Source of the DNA: Mannheimia bovis
GTDB lineage: Bacteria; Pseudomonadota; Gammaproteobacteria; Enterobacterales; Pasteurellaceae
Direction: 5' to 3'
Assembly (NCBI RefSeq): GCF_014541205.1
Contig: NZ_CP061280.1
Coordinates: forward strand, 1,008,798-1,072,797
Length of the DNA stretch: 64,000 nucleotides
Within the stretch, counting starts at the first letter, position 1, and each line of letters opens with the position of its first letter. A program made the translations under genes and the position numbers. Below the pieces are notes generated by a model that worked only from the letters and a program-made list of their open reading frames with translations, searched no databases and was not told where the DNA came from. Below, piece by piece: positions 46,011 through 54,764 of this stretch.

Positions 46011-46026
46011 ACGTAAACGGTTGCTT
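46011..46026 (+). promoter_or_regulatory. Putative PurR/CytR-type operator upstream of deoC
   Basis: ACGTAAACGGTTGCTT agrees with the PurR-type LacI-family operator ACGCAAACGTTTTCNT at 12 of 15 fixed positions, including the central AAACG. It lies about 80 bases before deoC. PurR or CytR control would fit nucleoside catabolism; which protein binds is unknown. Confidence 0.4.
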
Positions 46027-46104
46027 GGAATTTGTCTATTTACAAGCGGGCAGATTTTTATAAAAATTTACTAAATCATTCATTTAATTAAAAAGGAGAA
46101 TCGT

Positions 46105-46881
46105 ATGAGTTTAAAAAATTCAGCTGAGATTGCACTTTCTTTGATGGATCTCACTACATTAAATGATAATGATACAGACGAGAAAGTCATCGCATTATGT
46201 GAGCAGGCTAAAACTGATTTTGGCTCACCGGCAGCAGTATGTGTTTATCCACGCTTTATACCGATTGCACGCAAAACCTTGAAAGCACAAGGCATTGAGC
46301 AAGTAAAAATTGCGACTGTTACTAACTTCCCACACGGTAATGATGATATTGATATTGCCATTGCCGAAACCAAAGCTGCTATTGCTTATGGGGCTGACGA
46401 AGTTGATGTTGTTTTCCCGTATAAAGCGTTAATTGCAGGTAATGAACAAATTGGTTTTGAGTTAGTAAAACAGGCTAAAGCGGTATGCCAAGCGAGTAAT
46501 GTTTTACTTAAAGTGATCATTGAAACAGGTGAGTTAAAATCAGAAGAACTCATTCGCAAAGCAAGTGAAATTTCAATCCAAGCTGGGGCTGATTTTATTA
46601 AAACCTCAACAGGAAAGGTAGCTGTTAATGCCACATTAGAATCTGCTCGTATTATGCTCGAAACCATTCGTGATTTAGGCGTTGCAGAAACAGTTGGCTT
46701 TAAAGCAGCCGGTGGAGTAAAAACCAGCGAAGAGGCTGCGGAATATCTCGCATTGGCTCGCTCTATTTTAGGTGATGATTGGGTTAATCGCTCACATTTC
46801 CGTTTTGGGGCATCAAGCCTGTTAGGTAATTTGTTAGCAACACTAAAAGATGAGCAGCAACAAACTGTTCAAGGTTATTAA
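46105..46881 (+). CDS. deoC: Deoxyribose-phosphate aldolase
   Basis: The product is 258 residues, a class I aldolase that splits 2-deoxyribose 5-phosphate into acetaldehyde and glyceraldehyde 3-phosphate. The catalytic residues fit E. coli DeoC with an offset of one: Asp101 in ADEVDVVFP, Schiff-base Lys166 in DFIKTSTGK, and Lys200 in [10 protein letters not shown]. It is followed by deoD after 25 bases, making a nucleoside breakdown operon with nupC upstream. Confidence 0.95.
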   Translation: MSLKNSAEIALSLMDLTTLNDNDTDEKVIALCEQAKTDFGSPAAVCVYPRFIPIARKTLKAQGIEQVKIATVTNFPHGNDDIDIAIAETKAAIAYGADEVDVVFPYKALIAGNEQIGFELVKQAKAVCQASNVLLKVIIETGELKSEELIRKASEISIQAGADFIKTSTGKVAVNATLESARIMLETIRDLGVAETVGFKAAGGVKTSEEAAEYLALARSILGDDWVNRSHFRFGASSLLGNLLATLKDEQQQTVQGY

Positions 46882-46906
46882 TTATTCATCATAAGAGGAA
46901 AATAAA

Positions 46907-47626
46907 ATGGCAACTCCACACATTAACGCACCTGAAGGTGCTTTTGCAGACGTTGTATTAATGCCGGGTGATCCGCTTCGTGCGAAATATATTGCAGAAA
47001 CCTTTTTAGAAGAGGTTAAGGAAGTAACTAACGTACGTAATATGTTAGGTTACACAGGCATTTATAAAGGTCGCCGTATTTCTGTGATGGGGCACGGTAT
47101 GGGTATTCCATCTTGCTCGATTTATGCTAAAGAGTTAATTACCGAATATGGTGTGAAAAAAATTATTCGTGTCGGCTCTTGTGGTGCGGTGCGTAGCGAT
47201 GTTCGTATTCGTGATGTCATCATCGGTTCAGGTGCTTGTACGGATTCTAAAGTAAACCGTATCCGTTTCCGTGATAACGATTTTGCCGCAATTGCAGACT
47301 TTGAGATGACATTAGCTGCATATCAAGCGGCACAACAAAAAGGGGTGAATGTTCGAGTTGGGAATTTATTCTCAGCAGATTTATTCTACAGCCCGGATGT
47401 TGAGATGTTTGATGTAATGGAAAAATACGGCATTTTAGGTGTGGAAATGGAAGCTGCGGGTATTTATGCAGTAGCGGCAGAATATGGTGCGAAAGCATTA
47501 GCGATTTGTACTGTTTCAGACCATATTCGCACAGGTGAACAAACCAGCTCGGAAGAACGTCAATTAACCTTCAATGAAATGATTGAAATTGCATTAGAAT
47601 CCGTATTAATTGGTGATAAACAATAA
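46907..47626 (+). CDS. deoD: Purine-nucleoside phosphorylase
   Basis: The product is 239 residues, the hexameric bacterial PNP length. It phosphorolyses (deoxy)nucleosides to base and (deoxy)ribose 1-phosphate. Features: [83 protein letters not shown] with the catalytic aspartate. The ribosome site is AGAGGAAA. The operon ends at a USS hairpin. Confidence 0.96.
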   Translation: MATPHINAPEGAFADVVLMPGDPLRAKYIAETFLEEVKEVTNVRNMLGYTGIYKGRRISVMGHGMGIPSCSIYAKELITEYGVKKIIRVGSCGAVRSDVRIRDVIIGSGACTDSKVNRIRFRDNDFAAIADFEMTLAAYQAAQQKGVNVRVGNLFSADLFYSPDVEMFDVMEKYGILGVEMEAAGIYAVAAEYGAKALAICTVSDHIRTGEQTSSEERQLTFNEMIEIALESVLIGDKQ

Positions 47627-47651
47627 TTCGCTATTGTAAATCCATCACAAT

Positions 47652-47698
47652 ACAAGCGGTCAAATTTTGCAAAAAGATTGCAGAATTTGACCGCTGTC
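47652..47698 (+). terminator. Inverted-USS terminator after deoD
   Basis: AGCGGTCAAATT.. (47655-47671) pairs over 17 bp, with one G.U or mismatch, with ..AATTTGACCGCT (47678-47694). The left arm begins with the full USS at 47652, and the tail is T-rich (TCTTTTAT). Confidence 0.75.
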
Positions 47699-47706
47699 TT
47701 TTATAA

Positions 47707-47765
47707 ACAAGCGGTCAATTTCACCGGATTTTTTGCAAAATTCCCTGAGAAATTCACCGCTTGTA
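47707..47765. terminator. Second inverted-USS hairpin, after the DsbA-like gene
   Basis: ACAAGCGGTCAATTTC (47707-47722) and GAAATTCACCGCTTGT (47749-47764) pair over 16 bp with one mismatch. It lies right after the end of the minus-strand DsbA-like gene and 9 bases from the first pair. Confidence 0.65.
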
Positions 47766-47773
47766 CATAATTT

Positions 47774-48400
47774 TTATAACCGATCTAACCAATTTTTCAG
47801 ATTTTCCACCGCACTTTCTGCATTCTGGTAGAGTAACTGGCTTGGCACATTGACCCAACCTTGTTCCGTTTCGGCAAACAGGTTTGGTACGCCTTGCACG
47901 CCGAATTGGGCGGAAATCGCTTGTCCTTGCTCAATCCAAGCGGTGGTTTTGGCTTGATTTTCGGCTAAATCAAAGCTTTCCGCCACCGCACTTTGCCCTA
48001 AGTTTTGTAAAAGTTGGCGGACGACCGCCGTTTGGCTGGTGTCTTGTCCGTCCACATAACGGGCTTTTTGCAACTCGGCAAATACCTGCAACATCGTTTC
48101 ACTGCCTTGTGCCAACAGGGCGAAACAAGCATTGCTCAACGCACGGGAATTGAACTCGCCACATCCCTGCAAAATTTGCTGATGATAGGTTTCGCTAAAT
48201 GGTTGCCCGGTGAGCTGGGCAATACGTTGGTCGTTCGCCCAAGCATGTTGGGCAAATGCCGGGGTCATTTTGCGACCGGTGTCGGCAAATAAGCCTGTGG
48301 CAAATACCGAAACCTCAAAGGTTGTCGCCAAGTTTTGTACTGCCTGCGAACTGGCGTAGCACCAACCGCAGAGCGGGTCGAAAAGGTAGATCAGTTTCAT
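47774..48400 (-). CDS. DsbA-family thioredoxin-like protein
   Basis: The product is 208 residues with a thioredoxin-type CGWC motif (Cys11-Cys14) at the very N-terminus (YLFDPLCGWCYAS) and the cis-proline region FGVQGVPNLFAE near residue 170. It has the helical insert of the DsbA/FrnE fold. There is no signal peptide, so it should act in the cytosol, possibly as a disulfide isomerase-like or glutathione-transferase-like enzyme. It starts 2 bases after the broken oxidoreductase gene and shares its higher GC content. The function is not known. Confidence 0.72.
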   Translation of the reverse strand: MKLIYLFDPLCGWCYASSQAVQNLATTFEVSVFATGLFADTGRKMTPAFAQHAWANDQRIAQLTGQPFSETYHQQILQGCGEFNSRALSNACFALLAQGSETMLQVFAELQKARYVDGQDTSQTAVVRQLLQNLGQSAVAESFDLAENQAKTTAWIEQGQAISAQFGVQGVPNLFAETEQGWVNVPSQLLYQNAESAVENLKNWLDRL

Positions 48401-48402
48401 TA

Positions 48403-49065
48403 TTACTCCGATGCCACGGTAAAACGTTGGAACAAATGGGCTTTTTGCTCGACATCATCGGCAATCGCAATCGCTAAATCTGCCACGGAAATCCCTGCCG
48501 GCTCATCGCCGTCCATCAACAACTCTTCGCCACCCAAGCGATATGAGCCTAAACGCTCTTCGCTAAATCCGCCGTCTGCACCTAAACAAGCCGGTGGTGA
48601 GATAAACGCCCAATTTACATCACAGCGATCACGCAAATCGTTCAATAAGTGGCGAGCCGCATTTGCACCTTCAAAAATCTCTTTCGGGAAATCAGGGGTG
48701 TCGATCACTTGTAAATTTGGGGCAATATACAGGCTACCTGCACCGCCTACCACTAATAAATACGGCACTTCGGCAGCTTTTGCCGCTTACACAATTGCTT
48801 TTGAACCACGGGTGAAATCCGCTCCGACGATATTTGGGTTTCCCCAACCCGGGTTGAATGCACTCACTACCGCATCAACACCTTTTAACTGCTCGGCAAA
48901 ATTTGTCGCATTCACGTCAAAAGCGACCGCTTGCACATTCTCGGCTTTCGCCACTTTATCCACATTACGGGCAAATGCCACCACCTGATGACCACGCTCG
49001 GCAAGCTCTTTCACGACAGCCGAACCGACATAACCTGTTGCACCAATTACTGCGATTTTTTTCAT
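48403..49065 (-). pseudogene. NAD(P)-binding oxidoreductase broken by an in-frame stop
   Basis: Read from the ATG at 49065 (AGGGGC ribosome site), the frame encodes an atypical short-chain dehydrogenase: MKKIAVIGATGYVGSAVVKELAERG with GATGYVG, then FNPGWGNPN. At codon 93 (48787-48789) there is a TAA. The same frame then runs to the true end at 48403, with ...EVPYLLVVGGAGSLYIAP and SPPACLGADGG, as in the NmrA-like/YwnB family of about 210-220 residues. A single GAA or CAA to TAA change explains this. Either the gene is inactivated or the base is a sequencing error. Confidence 0.8.
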
Positions 49066-49187
49066 TTTTTGCCCCTTATTTATATAAGTTGATTTGAAAG
49101 TGAATGAGCTAAAACTCATTCCGCTTGCTTGATGTGGTGCATTATAGTGAAATAAAAAATGGGAAAAAGAGCGGTTATTGAATATAA

Positions 49188-49208
49188 TTGTTTCAAAAAA
49201 TGAAACAA
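49188..49208 (+). promoter_or_regulatory. Inverted repeat, candidate LysR operator
   Basis: TTGTTTC and GAAACAA form a perfect inverted repeat with a 7-base A-rich spacer just before the LysR gene's ribosome site and in the region shared with the divergent oxidoreductase gene. The position suits an autoregulatory LysR-type site, but the spacer and sequence alone do not prove it. Confidence 0.45.
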
Positions 49209-49220
49209 AAAAGAGAGTGT

Positions 49221-50111
49221 ATGGACAGACTTCAAGCCATCAAAATTTTCTTAACCATTGCCGAAACTGGCAGTTTCACCGCAACCGCCGAGCGTTTAGA
49301 GCTTTCCAAACCGATGGTAAGCCGTGCGGTGGCATTATTGGAAGAGTGGTTTAACGCACGGTTGTTGCAACGCACCACACGCAAAGTATCGCTGACCGAA
49401 GCGGGCGAACAAGCGGTGGAATACTGCCAAAAAATTGCAAATTTAACCGATGAGATTGAGCAAGAGGTGCTGGCTCGTTCGGGGGAGTTAAGTGGCACGT
49501 TGCGGATTGCCAGCAACCCGTCTTTCGGCGGTTCGCACCTGCTGTGTGCGATACAGGATTTTATGGCGTTGCACCCGAAGCTGCATCTTCAACTGCAACT
49601 TTCCGACCAAAAAGTTGATTTGATTGAGAGCCGTATCGACCTTGCCCTGCGTTTTACCAATGATGTGGAAGCCGGATTGGTTGCTCGCAAGCTGAATGTG
49701 AGCCATTCGCTGTTGGTCGCCTCTCCCGACTATCTCGCCAAACAGGGCGAACCGCACACGTCACAGGAACTCGCCAATCACCGCTATCTCGCCCACGCCA
49801 ATGTAAACCGTAAAATTTGGCGGTTTTATCAAAACGGGCAAGAAACCACGCTCGAACTGACCAGCCCCTTTATCGTGAACGACACCAACGTGCTGTTAAG
49901 CTCCGTACTGGCAGGCAACGGCATTGCGATGTTGCCGAAATATCTGCTGAACCAACATCTACAAAACGGTCAACTCAAAGCGGTGCTGACCGACTGGCAA
50001 CTACCGACCTATTCGTTCTACGCCCTTTACCCTACCCGCCACAGATTGCCGATTGCGGTTCGAGCCTTGTTGGATTTCTTGGTGGAACGGTTTTGTAAGG
50101 AAGATTGGTAA
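49221..50111 (+). CDS. LysR-family transcription regulator
   Basis: The product is 296 residues. The N-terminal winged helix-turn-helix is clear: LQAIKIFLTIAETGSFTATAERLELSKPMVSRAVALLEEWFNARLLQRTTRKVSLTEAG. The effector-binding part follows (ELSGTLRIASNPSFGGSHLL, then IVNDTNVLLSSVLAGNGIAMLP). The ATG at 49221 has AAGAGAG upstream; an earlier in-frame start at 49188 would lie inside the inverted repeat. It is divergent from the oxidoreductase and DsbA-like genes and probably controls them. Base use is more GC-rich than in the flanking genes. Confidence 0.88.
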   Translation: MDRLQAIKIFLTIAETGSFTATAERLELSKPMVSRAVALLEEWFNARLLQRTTRKVSLTEAGEQAVEYCQKIANLTDEIEQEVLARSGELSGTLRIASNPSFGGSHLLCAIQDFMALHPKLHLQLQLSDQKVDLIESRIDLALRFTNDVEAGLVARKLNVSHSLLVASPDYLAKQGEPHTSQELANHRYLAHANVNRKIWRFYQNGQETTLELTSPFIVNDTNVLLSSVLAGNGIAMLPKYLLNQHLQNGQLKAVLTDWQLPTYSFYALYPTRHRLPIAVRALLDFLVERFCKEDW

Positions 50112-50119
50112 ACTAAAAT

Positions 50120-50154
50120 TGAATATTAAATCAATTTTGGTGAATATTTATTCA
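50120..50154 (+). promoter_or_regulatory. Tandem ARG boxes (ArgR operator) upstream of argC
   Basis: TGAATATTTATTCA (50141-50154) fits the ARG box TGAAT-N4-ATTCA perfectly. A second box, TGAATATTAAATCA (50120-50133), differs in two positions and starts exactly 21 bases earlier. Paired boxes at this spacing bind the ArgR hexamer. Confidence 0.8.
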
Positions 50155-50163
50155 AGAATGAGC

Positions 50164-50192
50164 TTGAGTTTTTCTCTGAATAGGCTTAGACT
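50164..50192 (+). promoter_or_regulatory. Possible argC promoter
   Basis: TTGAGT (50164-50169) and TAGACT (50187-50192) are 17 bases apart, just downstream of the ARG boxes. It is a moderate match only. Confidence 0.35.
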
Positions 50193-50231
50193 AAGTTTAT
50201 TTCATTAAAGATAAAAATATAAGGATATGAA

Positions 50232-51173
50232 ATGAGCAAATACAAAATTTTTGTAGATGGAGCGGTGGGGACAACCGGACTACGCATTCACGAGCGTTTA
50301 AATCAGGCAGAGGATATTGAATTATTGACTTTACCCGAGGAACAACGTAAAGATTTAAGCGCACGTTTAGCCAAAGTGGAAGAGGCGGATCTCACATTTC
50401 TCTGTTTACCTGATGAGGCTTCAAAAGAATTAGTGGCTAATGCACCTCAAGATGCCAGAATTTGTGATACATCTACTGCTCACCGGGTCAATCCTGATTG
50501 GGTGTATGGCTTTGCCGAATTAAGCGGACAGCGTGAGAAAATCAAACAAGCTAATCGTGTTGCCGTGCCGGGCTGCCACGCTACAGGTTATATTGCATTG
50601 GTTCGCCCTTTAGTGGAAAAAGGTGTGTTACCAGCAGATTATCCGCTCAGTTGCCACTCACTAACAGGTTATTCTGGTGGTGGTAAATCAATGATTGCTG
50701 ATTACCAAAACTCTGAACGACCACAGGCATTTGATGCTCCTCGTGTCTATGGTTTAGCTTTAAAACATAAGCATTTACCTGAAATGCAAGCCTTAACCCT
50801 AATGCAAAACCCTCCGATTTTCACTCCTGTAGTGGCAGATTTTTACAGTGGAATGCTGGTAACTGTGCCGTTGCCAATGAGTGCGTTACAAGCGGTTAAA
50901 TCCGGTGGAGAAATTGCAAATCTATTTGCAGATTATTATCAACATAGTAAATTAATCACCGTTCACTCATTCCAAGATTTACCCGAAGACGGAATGCTTT
51001 CTGCGAATGCTTTTTCTGGAAAAGACAATCTGGAGATTTTTGTCTATGGCAACGAAAGCCAAATTCTCCTCGCTGCCCGTTTTGATAATTTAGGTAAAGG
51101 TGCTTCAGGGGCTGTGGTGCAGTGTATGAATATTATGTTGGGTAGGGATGAAGTTTCGGGGTTAGAAATTTAG
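50232..51173 (+). CDS. argC: N-acetyl-gamma-glutamyl-phosphate reductase (type 2)
   Basis: The product is 313 residues. It reduces N-acetylglutamyl phosphate to the semialdehyde with NADPH in arginine synthesis. IFVDGAVGTTGLRIHERL is the NADP-binding start and Cys115 in VAVPGCHATGYIAL is the active-site thiol; SCHSLTGYSGGGKSMI follows. The 313-residue length is that of the short AGPR type 2 subfamily, which differs from the ~334-residue E. coli ArgC. It opens argC-argB-argD behind tandem ARG boxes. Confidence 0.93.
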   Translation: MSKYKIFVDGAVGTTGLRIHERLNQAEDIELLTLPEEQRKDLSARLAKVEEADLTFLCLPDEASKELVANAPQDARICDTSTAHRVNPDWVYGFAELSGQREKIKQANRVAVPGCHATGYIALVRPLVEKGVLPADYPLSCHSLTGYSGGGKSMIADYQNSERPQAFDAPRVYGLALKHKHLPEMQALTLMQNPPIFTPVVADFYSGMLVTVPLPMSALQAVKSGGEIANLFADYYQHSKLITVHSFQDLPEDGMLSANAFSGKDNLEIFVYGNESQILLAARFDNLGKGASGAVVQCMNIMLGRDEVSGLEI

Positions 51174-51196
51174 TATCGTAATCAAATCTCCCCTAA

Positions 51197-51217
51197 CCCC
51201 TCTTTTCTAAAGAGGGG
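51197..51217 (+). repeat. Dispersed CCCCTCTTTA hairpin, copy 3
   Basis: CCCCTCTTT and AAAGAGGGG form a 9-bp stem around TCT, preceded by TCTCCCCTAA. It is nearly the same as the element at 29095 and lies between argC and argB, 21 bases before the argB start. Confidence 0.75.
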
Positions 51218-51237
51218 AACTATATAGAGAGGAAAAT

Positions 51238-52095
51238 ATGCAACTACAAGAAATCAACCAATTCGCAAATTTATTAGAAAAATCAACCGCTTGTCTTGCG
51301 AAGTGGCAGGATAAAATCATCGTGGTGAAATATGGCGGTAATGCGATGATTAATGAAGAGCTGAAAAAATCGGTAATGGCGGATATTTTGCTGCTTAATC
51401 GTTTAGGCGTGAAAGTCGTGTTGGTACACGGTGGTGGACCGGAAATTTCGCAAGGAGTGAAATTACTAGGTAAAGAGCCTCAATTTATCAACGGCTTACG
51501 TGTTACCGATAGCGATACGATTAATGTTGTATTACAAATGTTAGCCGGCAAAGTGAATAAAAGTTTGGTTGCTTTACTTAAAGGCAAAGGTATCGGCTTG
51601 TGTGGCATTGATGGTGTGATGTTGCAATGTAAAAAATTAGAAGACGAAGTGGATTACGGTTTTGTAGGCGATATCGTGAAAGTGAACCCACAAGTAATTG
51701 AAATCGCCCTTAATGCAGGTTTAATTCCTGTGATTTCCACGGTAGGTGTGGATGAAAACGGGCAGGCGTATAATATCAATGCCGATACCGCCGCGAGCGA
51801 AATTGCGATTGCCTTAAAAGCAGCAAAATTAGTTTCAATGACAGATATTGCAGGCTTATTACGAGATCGTTTTGATGAAAATACCTTAATTCCAGAGGTG
51901 GAAGTAAGCGAGGTACAAGGCTTAATCGAGCAAGGGATTATTGCAGGTGGAATGATTCCAAAAATTGCCTGCTGTACCGATTTCATCAATGCTGGCGGCA
52001 TTGAAGCGAATATTATTGATGGGAGAGTCGATCACGCAATTTTAGTAGAACTCTTTGGCGGCAAAAACGGTACACGTTTTTATAAAAAAGGATAA
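51238..52095 (+). CDS. argB: Acetylglutamate kinase
   Basis: The product is 285 residues, an amino acid kinase-fold enzyme that phosphorylates N-acetylglutamate. KIIVVKYGGNAMINEELKKSVM, VVLVHGGGPEISQGVKLLG, FINGLRVTDSDTINVV, then INADTAASEIAIALKAAKLVSMTDIAGLL and IIAGGMIPKI are the substrate- and ATP-binding blocks. The longer N-terminal helix (LQEINQFANLLEKSTACLAKWQ, with a USS in its codons) suggests the hexameric, arginine-inhibitable type, but that is inference. argD starts 4 bases after it. Confidence 0.94.
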   Translation: MQLQEINQFANLLEKSTACLAKWQDKIIVVKYGGNAMINEELKKSVMADILLLNRLGVKVVLVHGGGPEISQGVKLLGKEPQFINGLRVTDSDTINVVLQMLAGKVNKSLVALLKGKGIGLCGIDGVMLQCKKLEDEVDYGFVGDIVKVNPQVIEIALNAGLIPVISTVGVDENGQAYNINADTAASEIAIALKAAKLVSMTDIAGLLRDRFDENTLIPEVEVSEVQGLIEQGIIAGGMIPKIACCTDFINAGGIEANIIDGRVDHAILVELFGGKNGTRFYKKG

Positions 52096-52098
52096 AAG

Positions 52099-53283
52099 AT
52101 GACAACAAGCAACAACATCAAACAATTAGATAAAGATTATATTGCCCAAACTTACGGCAGATTTGAGCTTGCCCTTTCGCACGGTAAAGGTTGTAAAGTT
52201 TGGGATTTTGAGGGCAATCAATATTTAGATTTTACCAGTGGGATTGGCGTAAACAGTTTAGGCTGGGCTGATGATGATTGGCTTTCGGCAATTACTGCTC
52301 AGGCAGGAAAATTACAGCATACTTCAAATTTATTTTTTACTGAACCCTCAAGCCAATTAGCGAAAAAGTTAGTCGCTGCAAGCGGTCTAAAACGTGCATT
52401 TTTTTGCAATTCTGGAGCGGAGGCTAATGAAGGGGCAGTAAAAACAGCTCGCAAATATAGTCACGATAAATATGGGACAGGGCGTTCAACCGTTTTAACT
52501 TTAGTGAACTCTTTCCACGGGCGGACAATTTCCACTCTTGCGGCAACAGGGCAGGATGTTTTCCATCAACATTTTCACCCATTTACCGAGGGCTTTGAAT
52601 ATGTGCCGGCAAATGATATTGATGCCTTAACAGCACGCTTGCAAACTAATGATGTCTGCGGTGTTTTGGTGGAAGTGGTGCAAGGTGAGGGCGGTGTTTG
52701 TTCGCTAGACAATGATTACTTGCAAGCGGTACAAACGCTCTGCCAAGAAAAAGATCTCATCTTTATTATTGATGAAGTGCAAACCGGCATTGGGCGTACC
52801 GGTACACTATTCTCTTACGAACAATTTGGCTTAAAACCGGATGTGGTTACACTTGCCAAAGGCTTAGGTGGCGGTTTGCCGATAGGGGCTTTTTTATTAG
52901 GCGAAAGAGTTGAAAATACGTTGGGTAAAAGCGACCACGGCTCTACCTTCGGCGGAAACCCTGTCGCCTGTGCCGGTGCTAATGTGGTGATGGATAAAAT
53001 CAATACTGATTTTCTCGCCGAAGTACAACGCAAAGGGCAGAAACTCCGTGAAACTTTGGTCACTTTGCCGAAAGTGAAATCCGTTTCAGGCTTAGGTTTA
53101 ATGCTCGGTGTTGAATTTGAAGAAGGCGTTCTAGCCTCTGATGTGGTAGCAAAATGCATTGAAAAAGGTGTATTGTTCCTTACAGCAAAAACTAAGTTAC
53201 GTTTACTGCCACCTTTGATGATTTCTGATGAGCAGATTGAGCAAGGTATGAATGTACTGAGAGATGTTTTGGAACGTTATTAG
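52099..53283 (+). CDS. argD: Acetylornithine aminotransferase
   Basis: The product is 394 residues, a class III PLP aminotransferase. FELALSHGKGCKVWDFEGNQYLDFTSGIGVNSLGW begins the chain; FFCNSGAEANEGAVKTARKYSHDKYG binds the cofactor, LIFIIDEVQTGIGRTG holds the PLP aspartate, and the Schiff-base lysine is in VVTLAKGLGGGLPIGA. It makes N-acetylornithine and may also transaminate succinyldiaminopimelate as in E. coli. It is the last gene of argCBD, with a strong terminator. argE, argF and argG are not in the window. Confidence 0.93.
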   Translation: MTTSNNIKQLDKDYIAQTYGRFELALSHGKGCKVWDFEGNQYLDFTSGIGVNSLGWADDDWLSAITAQAGKLQHTSNLFFTEPSSQLAKKLVAASGLKRAFFCNSGAEANEGAVKTARKYSHDKYGTGRSTVLTLVNSFHGRTISTLAATGQDVFHQHFHPFTEGFEYVPANDIDALTARLQTNDVCGVLVEVVQGEGGVCSLDNDYLQAVQTLCQEKDLIFIIDEVQTGIGRTGTLFSYEQFGLKPDVVTLAKGLGGGLPIGAFLLGERVENTLGKSDHGSTFGGNPVACAGANVVMDKINTDFLAEVQRKGQKLRETLVTLPKVKSVSGLGLMLGVEFEEGVLASDVVAKCIEKGVLFLTAKTKLRLLPPLMISDEQIEQGMNVLRDVLERY

Positions 53284-53285
53284 TA

Positions 53286-53315
53286 AAAATCCCGCATTAA
53301 GCGGGATTTTTTTTA
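53286..53315. terminator. Terminator between argD and rho
   Basis: AAAATCCCGC and GCGGGATTTT form a stem around ATTAA with a long T tail; it serves two convergent genes. Confidence 0.9.
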
Positions 53316-53320
53316 TGAAG

Positions 53321-54583
53321 TTATGAGCGTTTCATAATCTCAAAAAACTCTTCGTTGGTTTTTGCCATCATTAATTTATCAATTAACCACTCGATAGCAT
53401 CTACTTCATCCATAGGATTGAGCACTTTACGCAACATCCACGTTTTTTGTAGCTCATCTGCTGCCATCAATAAATCATCTTTACGTGTGCCTGAGCGGTT
53501 AAAGTCAATCGCAGGGAAGATACGGCGTTCAGCAATACGGCGAGATAAATGCAATTCCATATTACCTGTACCTTTAAATTCCTCAAAGATAACTTCGTCC
53601 ATCTTCGAACCGGTATCCACGAGTGCGGTAGCAATAATGGTTAAGCTACCGCCTTCTTCTACATTACGTGCGGCACCGAAGAAACGTTTTGGGCGATGTA
53701 GAGCGTTGGCATCCACTCCACCGGAAAGAATTTTACCTGAAACAGGGGTAACAGTGTTGTAAGCACGAGCAAGACGTGTGATTGAGTCTAATAAAATAAC
53801 CACATCTTTTTTATGTTCAACTGAACGCTTGGCTTTTTCAATTACCATTTCAGCAACTTGGACGTGGCGGGTTGCCGGTTCGTCAAAGGTCGAGGCAATT
53901 ACTTCGCCACGCACGGTACGTTGCATCTCGGTTACCTCTTCCGGACGTTCATCAATTAAAAGAACAATTAACTCACACTCAGGGTGATTAGAGGTAATAC
54001 TTTGGGCAATATTTTGCAGAAGAACGGTTTTACCTGCTTTAGGTGGGGCTACGATTAACGCACGCTGACCTTTACCGATAGGGGCAGCTAAATCTAAGAT
54101 ACGGGCAGTTAAATCTTCTTTAGAGCCGTTGCCGCGTTCCATTTTCAAACGAGAATTTGCGTGTAGAGGTGTTAAGTTTTCAAATAAAATTTTGCTACGA
54201 GAGGCTTCAGGCTTGTCATCATTGACTGAATCTACCTTTAACAGAGCAAAATAACGCTCGCCTTCTTTGGGCGGGCGGATTTTACCTTCGATTTTATCCC
54301 CGGTTTGCAGGTTAAAACGGCGGATTTGGCTTGGTGAAACGTAAATATCATCAGGTCCTGCTAGGTAGGAACTGTCCGCTGAACGTAAGAAACCAAAGCC
54401 GTCCGGCAAAATTTCTAACACGCCTTGACCGAAAATATCTTCACCACTTTTGGCGTGCTGTTTAAGGATAGCAAAAACAATATCTTGTTTACGTAAACGG
54501 GCTAAATTCTCTAAGCCCATTTGGTTTTCACCCATTTCAACAAGATCAGAAACGGGAGTATTTTTTAATTGAGTAAGATGCAT
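53321..54583 (-). CDS. rho: Transcription termination factor Rho
   Basis: The product is 420 residues, very close to E. coli Rho (419). It is an RNA-dependent hexameric ATPase that releases transcripts. The N-terminal helical part ([21 protein letters not shown]) is followed by the RNA-binding cold-shock-like domain ([34 protein letters not shown]), Walker [16 protein letters not shown], Walker [16 protein letters not shown], the Q-loop and the [23 protein letters not shown] region. No insertion domain is present. It has a long untranslated region upstream (about 150 bases), which suits autoregulation. Confidence 0.98.
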   Translation of the reverse strand: MHLTQLKNTPVSDLVEMGENQMGLENLARLRKQDIVFAILKQHAKSGEDIFGQGVLEILPDGFGFLRSADSSYLAGPDDIYVSPSQIRRFNLQTGDKIEGKIRPPKEGERYFALLKVDSVNDDKPEASRSKILFENLTPLHANSRLKMERGNGSKEDLTARILDLAAPIGKGQRALIVAPPKAGKTVLLQNIAQSITSNHPECELIVLLIDERPEEVTEMQRTVRGEVIASTFDEPATRHVQVAEMVIEKAKRSVEHKKDVVILLDSITRLARAYNTVTPVSGKILSGGVDANALHRPKRFFGAARNVEEGGSLTIIATALVDTGSKMDEVIFEEFKGTGNMELHLSRRIAERRIFPAIDFNRSGTRKDDLLMAADELQKTWMLRKVLNPMDEVDAIEWLIDKLMMAKTNEEFFEIMKRS

Positions 54584-54730
54584 AATTTGGAATGTATGAT
54601 TAATTAATAATGAAAGATTGGATTCTTTGATATTCAGTTAGATACGGAATAACCGTAAAAGATGTGGCGAAGAATACCGCAACCGTCGAAAAATTGCAAA
54701 TTTTTTATAAAAAATGACCGCTTGTAAGCA

Positions 54731-54756
54731 GAAAAATGCCGGCAGAAACCGGCATT
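54731..54756 (-). terminator. Terminator after cysK
   Basis: AATGCCGG and CCGGCATT form an 8-bp stem with a 6-base loop; read leftward it runs into TTTTTCTGC. It separates cysK from rho. Confidence 0.75.
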
Positions 54757-54764
54757 GAGTAGGA

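Noticed and set aside
48335-48988. A 217-residue plus-strand ORF opposite the oxidoreductase pseudogene
   Set aside because: It is antisense to a recognisable oxidoreductase in GC-richer DNA, where stops are rare by chance. Its composition (Ser, Pro, Thr, Lys) is that of a reverse-strand shadow.
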